Shown one piece after another: positions 35,345 to 47,313 of a DNA stretch of 64,000 nucleotides (its first letter is position 1; every line of letters starts with the position of its first letter). Source of the DNA: Cryptomeria japonica (taxonomy: Eukaryota > Streptophyta > Pinopsida > Cupressales > Cupressaceae); assembly GCF_030272615.1 (NCBI RefSeq), contig NC_081413.1, positions 449,230,538 to 449,294,537 of the forward strand, written 5' to 3'. The notes beneath the pieces are model-generated. The model was not told the origin of the DNA and did no database searches. It worked only from the letters and a program-made list of their open reading frames with translations. A program made the position numbers and the translations under genes.

Positions 35345-37156
35345 TAAATGGGTTTTCTAGTCCTGCTAGTCATCCTACCGATCCTGAAGCAAAAAGAAGA
35401 TATGAATGCAATGCTAAAGCAATGAAAGCTATACTCGGTGGACTTTCTAGTGTGTAATTTTTCAAAGAGTTTGTGGGATAGACTGAAGAAGCTATATGGA
35501 AATGGACCTAGCACTGTTGAACCAATTTGTGTGAGAAAGAAGAGAATTGAGGCACATGAACATGAAGATGATGGATCTAGACCAGTTAGCTATTGCAGCA
35601 ATGATGAGGAGGAAACTCATCTCTTCATGGCTCAAGAGACTCACACTAAGATGAATACATCAGAAAGGGATAACATAGATCAATCCTACCAACAAGATGT
35701 GTTTGGTAGTGATGAAGAAGCTAAAGCTAAGGTAGATCTTGAAGAAGAACTAGTGAGTGCACTTGATGAACTTACTAAAGTGAGAAAAGAATTCAAAAAG
35801 TATAATAATGCTTCTATAGGGGAACAAGACCGGTTGAACAAATGTCTTGATGAATCTGAGGAATGTATCTCAGAGTTGAAAACTCAACTAGAAGATGCCA
35901 AGAATATAAATGAAGAAACAAAATCAAAGCTAGAGGCCAAGGATAAAGAATATAAGAAGCTAGAAGGTGAAATAGAGAATCTCAGAAAAGACCTTGAGAA
36001 TTGCCAAGATGAGCTCAAGGTGAGGATCTGGTATGAAGGCAACTCTAAAGCCTTGGATAAAATGTTGAACAAAAAAAAATACTCTAAGGACACCTAAGGA
36101 GTTGGATATGATTCCGGTGAGTGCTCCACAAGCAAGGTTGTCTGCAACAAAGAAATTCAGTTTGTCTCCTCAAGTGGAGATAACAAAGGACAGACATTCA
36201 TAGTCATTAATTCTCCTAGGAAGAAGGTTGACCTAACTACAATTGGTGAACACATGAGGATGAAGACTGCTGCTGCAAGAAGAAATAGTGTTGATCCAAA
36301 AGGGAAAGGAATGCTGATAGAATATGGATTTATTAGAAACAAGGACATAAGAAGATAGTCTAGAAGACCTCCTGCTAGTGGAAGACAGAGAAATGTTGCT
36401 TCTCCCAAGTAAAGACAAGTGCAGAAAAGGAAGGGATTGGATGAAAGGACTATGGAAACCAGATAGCTCAAGAACAATCCTAGGAGAAGTAGAAATGGAG
36501 AAGCCAAATCGGTAAGATCATCTCATGTTTGTTAGAATAAATTTGTAAGTCATAAGCCCTCTTTCTTTGGTTACTATTTTTCATGCAAAGATTATGGTCG
36601 GGGGGCAGATGAATGTAAATAGAGGTCCAGGAAGGGACAAAATGTTTTTCCTAGAAATAAAAATTTAGTTTGTCAAAGATGTAATGGTCTTGGCCATAGA
36701 AATCATGAGTGTAGGAAAAAGATTTTTCAAATATAGGGAAGCCCTTCCACCTTCTCTTCCAATAAAATTGCAAGGTATAGAAACTATGGTCAGCATGGAA
36801 GAGATAATAGAATTAATGAGAGACAAAGTTTTTCATGGAGCAAAATCAGAAGTGCTCCTAGAATGTCAAGAAACTCTTTTGTTCAATCTATTGGTCACAA
36901 TGACATGGTTTGGAGAAGAAGATCAAATCGGTTTAATAAAAGGTCCTCAAATCTGTTGTTTGGCATGAACATAGTCTTCTACTACAACAATGTTTTTGGA
37001 GAAAGGACCAATCAGAAAAAGGAAGTCAGCACTACTCCAAAGGCTAGAAATGAGAAAAGGAAGGAGACCAAGCATGTATGGAAAAACAAGCAAGAGAATA
37101 TGACCATTGGAAGGCACTATGCATTCAATGCACATATGATATCTCCTAAGGCTTAA
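35345..37156 (+). pseudogene. E gag middle and C-terminus, copy 2
   Basis: Carries the UBN2-like segment (FSKSLWDRLKKLYGNGPSTVE), a 219-codon open stretch (35438-36097) with the long coiled coil, and the C-terminal part missing from copy 1: SSSGDNKGQTFIV, a basic region, then two CCHC knuckle remnants (FSCKDYGRGADEC near 36577 and CQRCNGLGHRNHEC near 36671) and the end ETKHVWKNKQEN...MISPKA at 37156. A short deletion removes DVSSKMDKC-like residues near 35450. Several stops. Nothing resembling a protease follows, so gag is the whole coding content of E. Confidence 0.82.
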
Positions 37157-38147
37157 AGGAGATGTGGGAATTTAGGGGGAGATACACGTTGAACACATCA
37201 TTCACCCCCAAATTTTGAAAAGGACAAATGGAAGGACAAGTTGTTGTTGGTATAAGGCAGAAGAGGAAATGACAGTATGTGTAGTTAGTGCCTTGGCTAC
37301 ATATCTATATATATGAGATGGATTAATGTTACATGTGTCAATGGATGGTTTAAATTGCAATTTGGCATCAGAGGCATTTGACTCAAGAAGATGGATGTTA
37401 GTGGAAAAAGTGTTTCGTTAGAGATATTGGTCTGGTATAGTAAACTGGTATGTATAGTATGCTACCAGTATGGATATTAACCAGTATTGCAGATTATGTG
37501 AGTCAATGTGTTACGAGATCATTGCAGTGACTCTTGTGGTTTGGAATGATGAAATTATGTCTTAGGAGATATTATAGAAGTCCTGAATGACAATGTGTTG
37601 GTCTAGTAGCTGACCTTACATGCATGCATAATTATGGGGCAACCGGTTTGATGGTTGACATGATTGTGATGTGGTTTGGCATTGTGGTCATGTAAGATCA
37701 TGTCACAAGTTGTGATGGATATCATGGAAGTGGAAGACCTTCATCAAATCACATATGCTCAACTCTACCGGTACAAGGTGCAGATTGGAGCCCCGATCTA
37801 GTACCTGACATACAAAGAAGACCTGAGATCTATGGTTTAAGGAGAGTTGCCTACAACAAGGGAGAAGAAGTTCTCAACCTATATGACAAAAGAAAAGAGT
37901 TACCTACATATGGGGATAATATATAGTTGGTATCAAATTGGTATATGTAATTGGTATCAAGTTGGTGTCTGAGCCCTCTATCTCATGTGTTCCTAGATGA
38001 GAGGATGCAGAGTATAATGGTCAAAGGGGGAGAAACAACCGGTAGAAAGTTTTGTCAGTCCCCTTTTCCATTGTTGTCAAAGGGGGAGAGAAAATCTATA
38101 GTATATTGGATACTACATGTGTTTACATCAATGCCAAAGGGGGAGAT
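37157..38147 (+). other. E 3' non-coding region with serial polypurine tracts
   Basis: About 1 kb without a recognisable ORF. It holds AGGGGGAGAT at about 37173, AAAGGGGGAG at about 38020 and 38085, and the LTR-adjacent tract at 38138-38147. The last is part of an inverted repeat (AATGCCAA 38130-38137, TTGGCATT 38150-38157). Confidence 0.65.
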
Positions 38148-38843
38148 TGTTGGCATTGTGTTGTCATTGATGTCAACTGGTATGGGGTATTAACCAATGA
38201 GTAAGTATTGGAGACCAGTATGGTATGTCAACCAGTGAGTGATGTGTTGGAAGTGTGTTGTTTCCAACTGACAAGCATGTGACTGGTGAAAAAGAAAGAT
38301 TGAACTAATGAAGAAGGGTAGGCAACTGATATGTAGTTTTTTTAATGCCATACAACTGGACTCCCACAAGATGAAGATGTTATCACAAAATGAAGAGGAG
38401 TCTGATATAAAGTGTGCTACCTCAAGATAGAAAGGAAGACATATGGGAAGGTTACCAGGTCATATGTTTGTTTGAAGATATGTTTTGTCAATCTCAGTAA
38501 AGTCATGCTAGTGCAATGCTGGAATTAGAATGAGCATGTGAAAAGGATCCACTCCCACTGGGTGTTGGGAGCTTAAGTGCTTCAGTCCACATACTCCCAT
38601 GAGTTACTGGTAATGCTTAACTTATCTCACAACATGCATGGAATGCATTATAACTGTTTGAGAAGGCATGATGACCTACCAGGACAGAAGAGGAAGAATA
38701 AGAAGTGATGAGTTTGCCATTGTGGAAAACCAATTGATATGACATCCGAGCTAATGAAGAAAAAGGAAAGGTTTAGCCTTGTAGACATCGAGATATACCA
38801 AGATACAGATGGAGATTGGTGTTACCACTGTTGGTGACATTTG
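38148..38843 (+). repeat. E 3' LTR, piece 1
   Basis: Starts TGTTGGCATTGTGTTGTCATT. This copy keeps the first 90 bp that the 5' LTR has lost. It ends in ATTTG, the left target duplication of D. Confidence 0.9.
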
Positions 38844-39672
38844 TGTTGGTATTATGGATGACTTTGTCATGTGTTGCATTGGTTTTGTCATTGACATTGA
38901 TGTCAACACTTATCCTTCTGGAGGTCTACATTGTTGATTTGGCAAACTGGTTATATTGGTTTCTTGTTGAAGCAACACATTATGGTCCCGATATGGATAT
39001 TGGCTTATGCACAATCACCGGTATATGTTTCATCGGCACCTCTAGAAGTTGATGATGACTTGTTATCATCTGGAGATCATTTGGTTATGTCGAAGACATG
39101 GATTGGATGTTTTCATTTGGTTTTTTTCTTATTGGACTAATTGGGTTCACATATTTGCCTTAACTGGCAGATAGGTCTAGGTTATGGAATGGTACAAGAT
39201 ATCATGTTCCAGATCAGCATGACATGCTTTGGAAATGGTTTATTGATTGGATAATGTGTAAATGTATTGAGGTCAACATATTGCATTGCATCAAGACTTA
39301 TTTTGTAAATTTAATATCTTTAGAGAGACGACCTAATGATGAGGTCTTAGGTTTTGTATAAATAATTGTAAGATCTTATTTGAAGATCATTATCAAGAGA
39401 AAAAATAAGAAGATCCTTGTGCGAATCACGCAGATATTATCTGAATGTTGAAGGAAATGTTATGAAGGTGTTTGGCACTCAAGGTCAAAGCTTAAACCAG
39501 TACTGAATCCAACATTTTTGATGCTATATTGAAGAAGTACATTGTTATTGGATTTCACCATCCAATTGTAGTTAGTGTGACTCCTATTTTGTGATTGAGC
39601 AGTGAGCTCTAGGTCATTGACCTTTCTGCATGTGCATACCCCTTATTGTATTCACTTACTATCTGTAGTAGT

Positions 39673-40844
39673 TGATGAATACTAAGAGCAGGGGGTGAAT
39701 TAGTATACCACAAAATACTATAAACAAACTTTTGAACAGTTTAGCAGATAACTGGTACAATAGATTTGCTGATAAACCGGTTAAGATAAATGCAAACCAA
39801 ATAGCAAACAAATCATTCACCCACAAGAGCACAATCACCATAACACAAGATATTTGATGTGGAAACCCAAATGGGAAAAACCACAGTGAGCAAAAACTCA
39901 CAAGTAACTATCTACATAATAGAAACCAAACTGGTTAAGGTCAAACAATGTTCTTCACCAGAACAGATCATGTTAGGAATCTAGATCTATGTTAGGAGAT
40001 AAGTCTTGTTAAATACTACCTTGTTAAAGGATTTCAGATCCAAAGTTGTGAACCACCTTGTTAGAGGATTTACAAAGGCTTTGCTAGGCCTACCCGATTA
40101 AGGGTTTCAAACTTGTCGAAGATGTGAGTAATCAAAAAGTGAGTGATCTAGATACTAGCACAGTATGCTTGGTTAGATCCTTGATAGCCCATTGTTAATA
40201 CATTTCAGCATTACTTCAGTCTTCAATATCTTCACACTCTACACAGACCTAATCTGCTCTACAATGATCACACATAACCTTTTCTATCACACATATCTTA
40301 CACACCACACATACAAACCCTAGACATGATGTCCTTATAAAGGAAACTGATTTCATGTCGGTCCAACAGGATTAGACTACAAGTTCCTAGGTTCAGTGCA
40401 TCTAGACACATTTGGTAACATGGCACAAAATCATTGCCAAAGTGTCAGTGGATGATAACTCATCACAAATTATAGAAATACTGGTTGGTAACTCATCACA
40501 AAGTAATACCGGTTAATATAATATACTGATTACCGGTTTGTCAAAAATGAAGAGTGGTAGATCATTATGTTCCGATCAAAAGTTAACTACCGCTTGGGTC
40601 CTTCATACTGCTTGAGCTCCTCGAACTGCTTGGGGTATCCATACCACTTGAGCTCTTTAGTCAATCTGTGACGGGTAAACATCTTCTACAAAATACCGAG
40701 TCTAAAGACTATACATTCAATAACACACAATACCAGTTGGAACAATGACTAGTTGAGCATAACTCATACATCAAGAAAGTGTGTACATCATCAAGAAAGT
40801 GTGTGTTCATCTATGACAATCAAAACATCATCAAAATGCCAACA
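39673..40844 (-). repeat. C 3' LTR
   Basis: TGATGAATACTAAGAG...AAAATGCCAACA on the plus strand. TATA candidate CTTATAAAG at 40334-40342. Confidence 0.95.
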
Positions 40845-41381
40845 ATCTCCCCCTTTGGCATTGATGGCAACACTTAGAAAATTTTTGACATCTAAGTGAT
40901 TTTACAACAAAAATGCCATAATCAAAATTACTCCCCCTTAGCATATACACTATCCCTTTTGCAGAAATTACAATGTACACTACTCCCCAAAGTGGTAACA
41001 TGAAAGTATACATGAAATGGTAACATTCACCAAAATTTTAATGTACACTACTCCCCCTTTGCCAACAATGACAAAGTAATACAAAATAACCCTTGTTTCC
41101 TTATATATAAAAAATAGAGTAAATGTTCATGACAATAAGGAATGGAACTTATCAAAAATAGATTTAAAATCCTGCATAAAAGTTTTCATGGCCAATATCC
41201 ATGACTCATGTAATGAAGTAGCAACCTCACTTTTAGTCTACATATGGAATACCAGTTCTTCCATTGCATCAATGGTACTAATCTCTTGAGTTATCGTGAT
41301 GGCTTCCAGATTGAGAAAACATTTATGAAGAATCTGTAGTCTTGGCAATAAGACCAGTTGAAGCTCCTGCAAATCTCCGGT
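40845..41381 (-). other. C polypurine tract and 3' untranslated region
   Basis: LTR-adjacent AAAGGGGGAGAT with the inverted repeat AATGCCAA (40835-40842) and TTGGCATT (40855-40862). Further tracts near 40931, 40983 and 41051. No coding content seen up to the ORF2 end. Confidence 0.7.
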
Positions 41382-44377
41382 CTAGACAGAGATTTCTGAT
41401 TCCATCTTGGTAGTTTGAAGCTGATAATGATGAATTGTTTGCCCATATGTAGTGAAGGAATCATATGGCATCTTGAAGTTGCTTATATATTCTTGTAACT
41501 CCGATTGGAGTTTATCTTTCTGTTTTAGCACATCATCACAAAATAGATGAGGTTGACAGATTTTACTCAAAAGTAATTTTCCCTCATCCATAGCAACACT
41601 GATATCCTTTTGTTGTTTCACTACTTGAGTCCGGAGCTCATTCATTTTCTTGACTAAGGTAGTGTTGAGTGCCTTTTCATGATTCTTCTTGGTAGAGGCT
41701 CTACCAACATCTTCCAAGAATTGTAATTGGTCCTCCACAACGGTACACAGAAGTTTAAGCTTGGATAGAGAGGAATCAATACTAGGGAGGTTGGTACCAG
41801 GAATCAGATTGGTAAGGGTGTCAACCACAGTTTGTATGACATCTTGTTCCTTCTTCCTCCACAATGCTTCCAGTCTTTCCTATGCAAGTTTGATGCTTTG
41901 AAGTATCTCAAACTCATTTGTTGGTTGAAGATCAATAGGACTGGTGGTATCAACCTGTTTGGCTTGACCACTGGTTTCCTTAGGAGTCCCCGCTTGTTTG
42001 TTCTTTTCTGCTTCCTTCTCCTCTTCTATTTTTTTTCTTATCTTCCTCCTTCTTCCTTTCTTCTTCCTTCCTCTTGTCTTCTTCTTTCTTCTTCTCTTCT
42101 TCTTTCCTCTCCTCCTCTTCTTTCCTCTTCTCCTCTTCTTTTCTCTTCTCCTCTTCTTTCCTCTTCTCTTCCTCTTTCTTCTTTTCTTCCTCTTTCTTTT
42201 TCTCTTCCTCTTTATTCTTTTCTACCTCTTTCTTTTTCTCTTCCTCTTTCTTATTTTCTACGTCTTTGTCATGTTTCTCTTTTTCAGTTTTTTCCTTCTC
42301 CTATTTCTCTTTTTCTATTTTTTCTTTATCTTGTATCTCTTTCTTCATTTGTTCTTTGTCCTACTTTTCTTTCTCAGCTTGTTCCTTATCCTATTTCTCT
42401 TTGTCCGAAGTGACATCCTCAATATCTAAAGCATCAACATCAATAGTGTTAATTTTCTCTATCACTCTTTCCCCTTCACTATCAAATGCCTCATCCGGTT
42501 TGCTTGATGGTAGGTTAGGTTCTTGTTCAACCTTCATATTGGCTTCAGGTACTTGGTGTAACCTTACACCAACTTTAGCATGTAAATGTGTGTCCTTTTC
42601 CACTTCAGAGGCTTTGCCTTCTAGGAGTTTGAGTCTTCTCCTTCTCATGAAGAAAAGGCCTTTGTTTTTATCCATTATCTCAAATAATTCTGAATTTGAA
42701 GCATCAGGAAAGTATTGTGCAAAAATTTTCTCCCTGATCTCCTGTTCTTTCTCAATAGCAATGCATCATTTATTATCCAAAGAATTGTACAAAGAATTTG
42801 TTGTAATTGATCTAATCTCTGATGATGTCTGATCATTAACACATAAATATTTGATGACTTCCTGGTCTACTTCTTCTTTCTCACTATCAGTAAAATCATC
42901 AAAATACTCCTTTAAATCATCAAGCACTTTCCTCTTAATATTCTTTATAGTCCTTTGACAATGTGTCATTGTCTTATAAGAGGAATGTCTATATTTACCA
43001 GTGCTAATGTTGCAGGCACATTACCGGTAGACTTTTCCTTCTTGCTTGATTGTCTTGTCTTCTTTGGTTGAATTTCCAGTTCAGTATCCTTTGACTTCAA
43101 TGAGCTAGTTTTGGTTTTCCGCTTCCTCTCAAATACCTTTGTTGGAACAACCTCAGGTTTCTTCTTAGCAAGTGATCGCTTGGTCACTTTTGGACTTGTA
43201 GATGTAACCGATGTAGATACCGATGGCACTGCTTTGTCCTTTTTCTATTTTGGTTCTTCAACCGGTGTTACCCTCTCCAAGTAGGTACCGGTTCTCTTTT
43301 TCTTCACATCCAGTGGTGAGGCAAGTAGGGTGGAGGCATACCCGATCAGCATGTCATTCACCACTTAATAACCCATAGGTTCAACTACTTCCTTTCTCGG
43401 TTCCACCACTTCCATTATGCATTCATCTACCTTTATTGTGAAGCAGATGTCATCTTTATACTCTTCACAATATCATCAGATATTCTCATTCTCTGGCTCA
43501 TTTTCTGCTTGAATTCATCAAAATGTTTGTTAAGAACCTCGGGATATCTAGTTCCCACTATTTGTAGACTTTGCTTGATTTGTCTGGAGACCAACAAGTC
43601 AGCAGACCATTGCACGTCACCTACTCTAGGGAAATAACCTTGAAAGTAGAAGAATAAGCCGACCAGAAGTTGTCCAAACCTGAATCTTAGAGCATTACCC
43701 TATTTGATGGACTTCAGGTTCAATAGCAATTGCTTCTGTAGATAGGTAGAGAGATCAAATTTAGTGTCTTCCTTGATCATTCTATAAGCGACATTCACCG
43801 TAGCAGTAGGGACCGAATTCATTCTGCTGGCATAAAATATCTGGTAACCAATCACCATGCAAGCATATTTCACCAGATCATCTTTGATGGTGTTGATGGT
43901 CATTTCCCATTGGTCACTCATAGAACCGGTGAGCTTGGTCATTTCCATTTTGGTGACCTTCCTTAGAGCTGGTACCTCACCAATATTGTAGAAACTGGTG
44001 ACAGCATGAATTACCTCCAATGTGATGTCATGTGTACGCTTGAGGTACATCTTACCACCATGTACTCTGTTGAGGATGATGCTAATATGATCTTTTGTGA
44101 ACTCTTCCAGAAAATGTACCACATTATGCAGTTTCATCTTCTCAAGGACATTGTACTCCAGTTTGATCTTCTTATCATCCCCATAGAACAGGCTTAGCTA
44201 GGAATGAATCACTAGGGATCCTAGGTCTTCCAATTTACAATCAATATACCTTGAAATATCTTCCTCAACAATAACTCTGATGGGTATTTGGGATAGGGAA
44301 TTGTATTTCATTTTCTTTTGAATAAATTCAACTGAATCTATAGGTGCACTAGAACTAGAGTGCGATGAAGAAGCCAT
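41382..44377 (-). pseudogene. ORF2 of element C, unknown function
   Basis: Start at ATG 44377 (MASSSHSSSSAPIDS). Conserved N-terminal region: HISIILNRVHGGKMYLKRTHDIT, EVIHAVTSFYNIG, IKDDLVKYACMVIGYQ and RFRFGQLLVGLFFYF, which line up with A ORF2. Then a basic region (KRSLAKKKPEVVPTK), an extreme Lys/Glu tract (about 42000-42400) and a C-terminal 160-residue coiled coil in one open frame (41382-41864). Several stops (for example after LVIHS and TSASQ). Function unknown; no nuclease, protease or polymerase motif. Confidence 0.7.
42000..42410 (-). repeat. purine-rich tandem repeat encoding Lys/Glu
   Basis: The plus strand is almost pure C/T (TCTTCCTCTTTCTTCTTC-like), built from units of 12 to 24 bp. 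On the element strand it codes for repeated EEKRKEEK-type residues within ORF2. Repeat slippage probably varies its length. Confidence 0.8.
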
Positions 44378-44816
44378 GATAAGAAAGAAATTCAAGAAAT
44401 ACCTTCACAATCCGAGATTTAGGGTTTGGCAATGTCGCTCATAATACACCACTTCGATTGCTATATTACCGCTTAGTGTTCTTCACTTGATAGATTGAAA
44501 ATGATCTCTTGATTCCTTTGCAAGATTTTTGAATTCACTTTGAATCGCTAGACAAATCACTCTTTGTTGCTCTTCTCTTGAAAATTCTTTGCTCAAAAAC
44601 AGATAAGTGAAAATGATGACCAAAATCCTTTTAAACAGACTTTTTACCTACCATGATAAATGCATCACCGTTAGGGCACAAACCCTAATTTTGCCTTTTA
44701 CTGCTTCTAGTCTTTTGTCGATTGATAGGTAACATATACTAGTTAAGGTCTTTAATGATATAAACCAGGGGTTCAAAATATTTCACCGATATGTTCCCCC
44801 TAAGCTTTTCTGAAGC

Positions 44817-46102
44817 TCAGTTTACCAATTTAGAGACTTCCACACTAGGTGTAGAAACTGGTTCATCCTGTGACACTTCTTTAGATTTATTATTCCATGT
44901 TTTATTCATTCTTGCTTGAACTGTTTCAACATCAATCTTCTCTTCTAGAGTGATTGGTATATCATCCAATAGGTTCTTTCTCAGTCTGCAAGTTCTAGCA
45001 ATGTGTCCCAGTTTGTTGCAATGATAGCATATCATTCCAGGTGTTCTCCATGGTCCATTATTCATACTTCCATTCTTCCTTCTGCATGTTGTAGTAGTGT
45101 GACCGCTACCATGACAGATCAAACAGGTTGCTCTCCAACTAGTTTCCGCTTGATAACCTCCTAACCGATGGTCATAGATATTGTACCAGTTGGGATTCCG
45201 GTTCACAAAAGGTTCTGGGATAACTCCTTGAGTCCTTGGAGGGTATCTCCCAGTGGTGTGCAAAACAAACCTGCATTCAAATTCTCTATGCCCAAACTTG
45301 TTGCATACATAACGGTTTCCATTGAATCTATTGGATCTATGCTTATTGTTTAGAAAATAAGGAAAATTGTTGTAGGCCTTGCTTCTACACACATAAGCAG
45401 TATGTCCTTCTTTGAGACAATTAGAGCAAACAGGTTTAAACTTTTGTTTACCTTTATCCTTAGATGTCGGTTGCTTCTTTGAGGCTTCAACTTTTGTTAC
45501 AGAGGTCTCACTTTCCTCATACCCAGAGAAACCAAGTCCAGTGGTATTCTTTACCAGTTTTGCCGATTCTAGCTTTTGCTCTAACTTAGCAGTACTCTGA
45601 TTGAATTTGGCAAGTATCTCCTTTCACTCAGTAAGTTCCTTGGAAATAGCAGCATTAGATTCCATCAAGGTTATATTCTTAGAAATAGCCATGTTTAGTT
45701 GACCTTGCATTTCTTCTTTTTCCATTTTACTCTCTTGGAGGTGAGCGGTAAGGGTACTGATTTCTTGCTTTAGCTTGGAGATCTCATGATCTTTGTGTTT
45801 TACCAGATCTTCAACTTCCTCCTATTCTCAAGGCCCTGACTCATTCTGATAGTCAGTCCTTCCAACTCTCTTCTCAAGTTGGCTTTAGATTCATTCAATT
45901 TTTCCACTTCTTCAACTAGGGCATCCATGTCTACTTCATCAGAAGAGCTATTTTTAGTAAGTTCCATCAGTTTCTCAACATGCTCTCTTCTTTTGGCCAA
46001 AGAGGCTTTATACTTGACTTTGAGTTCATCATAGGCTCTCTCAGTCTGAGTGAGGCGATGAGTAAGTTCCCTCACACTGTATTCCCCCATATCTCCTTCC
46101 AA
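44817..46102 (-). pseudogene. ORF1 of element C: coiled coil with four zinc knuckles
   Basis: MEGDMGEYSVRELTHRLTQTE begins 24 bp after the PBS. About 200 residues of coiled coil, a GLGFSGYEESE linker (compare GLGFEVGESSD in A), then CSNCLKEGHTAYVC, a variant YVCNKFGHREFEC lacking the first Cys, CLICHGSGHTTTTC and CYHCNKLGHIARTC. The last 191 residues (44817-45392) form one open frame with three knuckles. Stops near 45835 and 45625. Likely a gag-like nucleic-acid-binding protein (inference). Confidence 0.82.
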
Positions 46103-46125
46103 GTGGTTAGACTTATAGAAAGGTT

Positions 46126-46138
46126 GGCTCTAATACCA
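46126..46138 (-). other. C primer-binding site
   Basis: Element-strand TGGTATTAGAGCC, one mismatch to the tRNA-Met type PBS. Confidence 0.92.
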
Positions 46139-46140
46139 AT

Positions 46141-47313
46141 TAATGAATACTAAGAGGGGGGGTGAATTAGTATACCAAAAAATACTGTAAACAAACTTTT
46201 GAATAATTTAGTAGATTACTGATACAATAGATTTGCTAATAAACTGGTTAAGATAAATGCAAACCAAATAGAAAATAAAGCATTCACCCACAAGAGCACA
46301 ATCACCATAACACAAGATATTTGATGTGGAAACCCAAATGGGAAAAACCATAGTGAGTAGAAACTCACAAGTAGCTATCTGCATAATAGAAACCAGACTA
46401 GTTAAGGTCAAATTATGTTCTTCACCAGAACAGATCCTATTAGGAATCTAGATCTCTGTTAGGAGATAAGACCTATTAAAGACTACCTTGTTAAAGGATT
46501 TCGGATCCACAGTTGTGAGCCACCTTGTTAGAGGATTTACAAAGGCTTTTCTAGGCCTACCCAGTTAAAGATTTTAGACTTGTTGAAGATGTGAGTAATC
46601 AACAAGTGAGTGATCTAGATACTAGCATAGTATGCTTGGTTAGATCCTTGACAACACATTGTTAATGCATTTCAGCATTACTCCAGTCTTCAATATCTTC
46701 ACACTCTACATAGACCTAATATGCTCTACAATGATCGCACATAACCTTTTCTATCACAGATCTCTTACACACCATACATACAAACCCTAGACATGATGTC
46801 CTTATAAAGGAAACTGATTTCATGTCGGTCCAATAGGATTAGACTACAAATTCCTAGGTTTAGTGCATCTAGACACATTTGATAACACGACACAAAATCA
46901 CCGCCAAAGTGTTAGTGGATGATAACTCATCACACATTACAGAAATACTAGTTGGTAAATCATCATAGAGTAATACCGGTTAATACAATATACCAATTAC
47001 CGGTTTGTCAAAAATCAAGACTGGTAGATCATTGTGTTCCGATCAAAAGTTAACTACTGCTTGGGTCCTTCATACCGCTTGAGCTCCTCGAACCACTTGG
47101 GGTCTCCATACTGCTTGAGCTCTTTAGTCAATCTATGACTGGTAAACATCTTCTGCAAAATACCAAGTCTAAAGACTATACATTCAATAATACACAATAC
47201 CAGTTGGAACAATTACCGGTTGAGCATAACTCATACATCAAGAAAGTGTGTGTCCATAATCAATAAAGTGTGTGTCCATCAGTGACAATCAAAACATCAT
47301 CAAAATGCCAACA
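46141..47313 (-). repeat. C 5' LTR
   Basis: TAATGAATACTAAG...AAAATGCCAACA on the plus strand, 1173 bp. The U5 motif is GGGGGGGTGAATTAGT near 46155. Confidence 0.95.
46801..46809 (-). promoter_or_regulatory. TATA-box candidate in C LTR
   Basis: CTTTATAAG on the element strand, identical in both LTRs. Inferred promoter. Confidence 0.45.

Larger units (their letters stand above)
39673..47313 (-). mobile_element. non-autonomous two-ORF LTR element C
   Basis: Minus-strand insertion in D with exact duplication GTAGT (39668-39672 and 47314-47318). LTRs of 1172 and 1173 bp, PBS, ORF1 with coiled coil and CCHC knuckles, ORF2 with a MASSS start, polypurine tract. Same layout as A but clearly diverged, with different LTRs. 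No enzymatic retroelement domain found. It is the innermost layer of the nest. Confidence 0.93.

Noticed and set aside
24166-36507. Hydrophobic ORFs opposite the coiled coils (for example 28379-28843 plus, 34086-34643 plus)
   Set aside because: Shadows of the minus-strand ORF1 coiled coils or plus-strand gag. The apparent membrane segments come from reading Glu/Lys codons backwards.
41832-42832. Plus-strand Ser/Phe/Leu-rich ORFs up to 252 codons
   Set aside because: They are the antisense of the purine-rich Lys/Glu tract and have no domain content.
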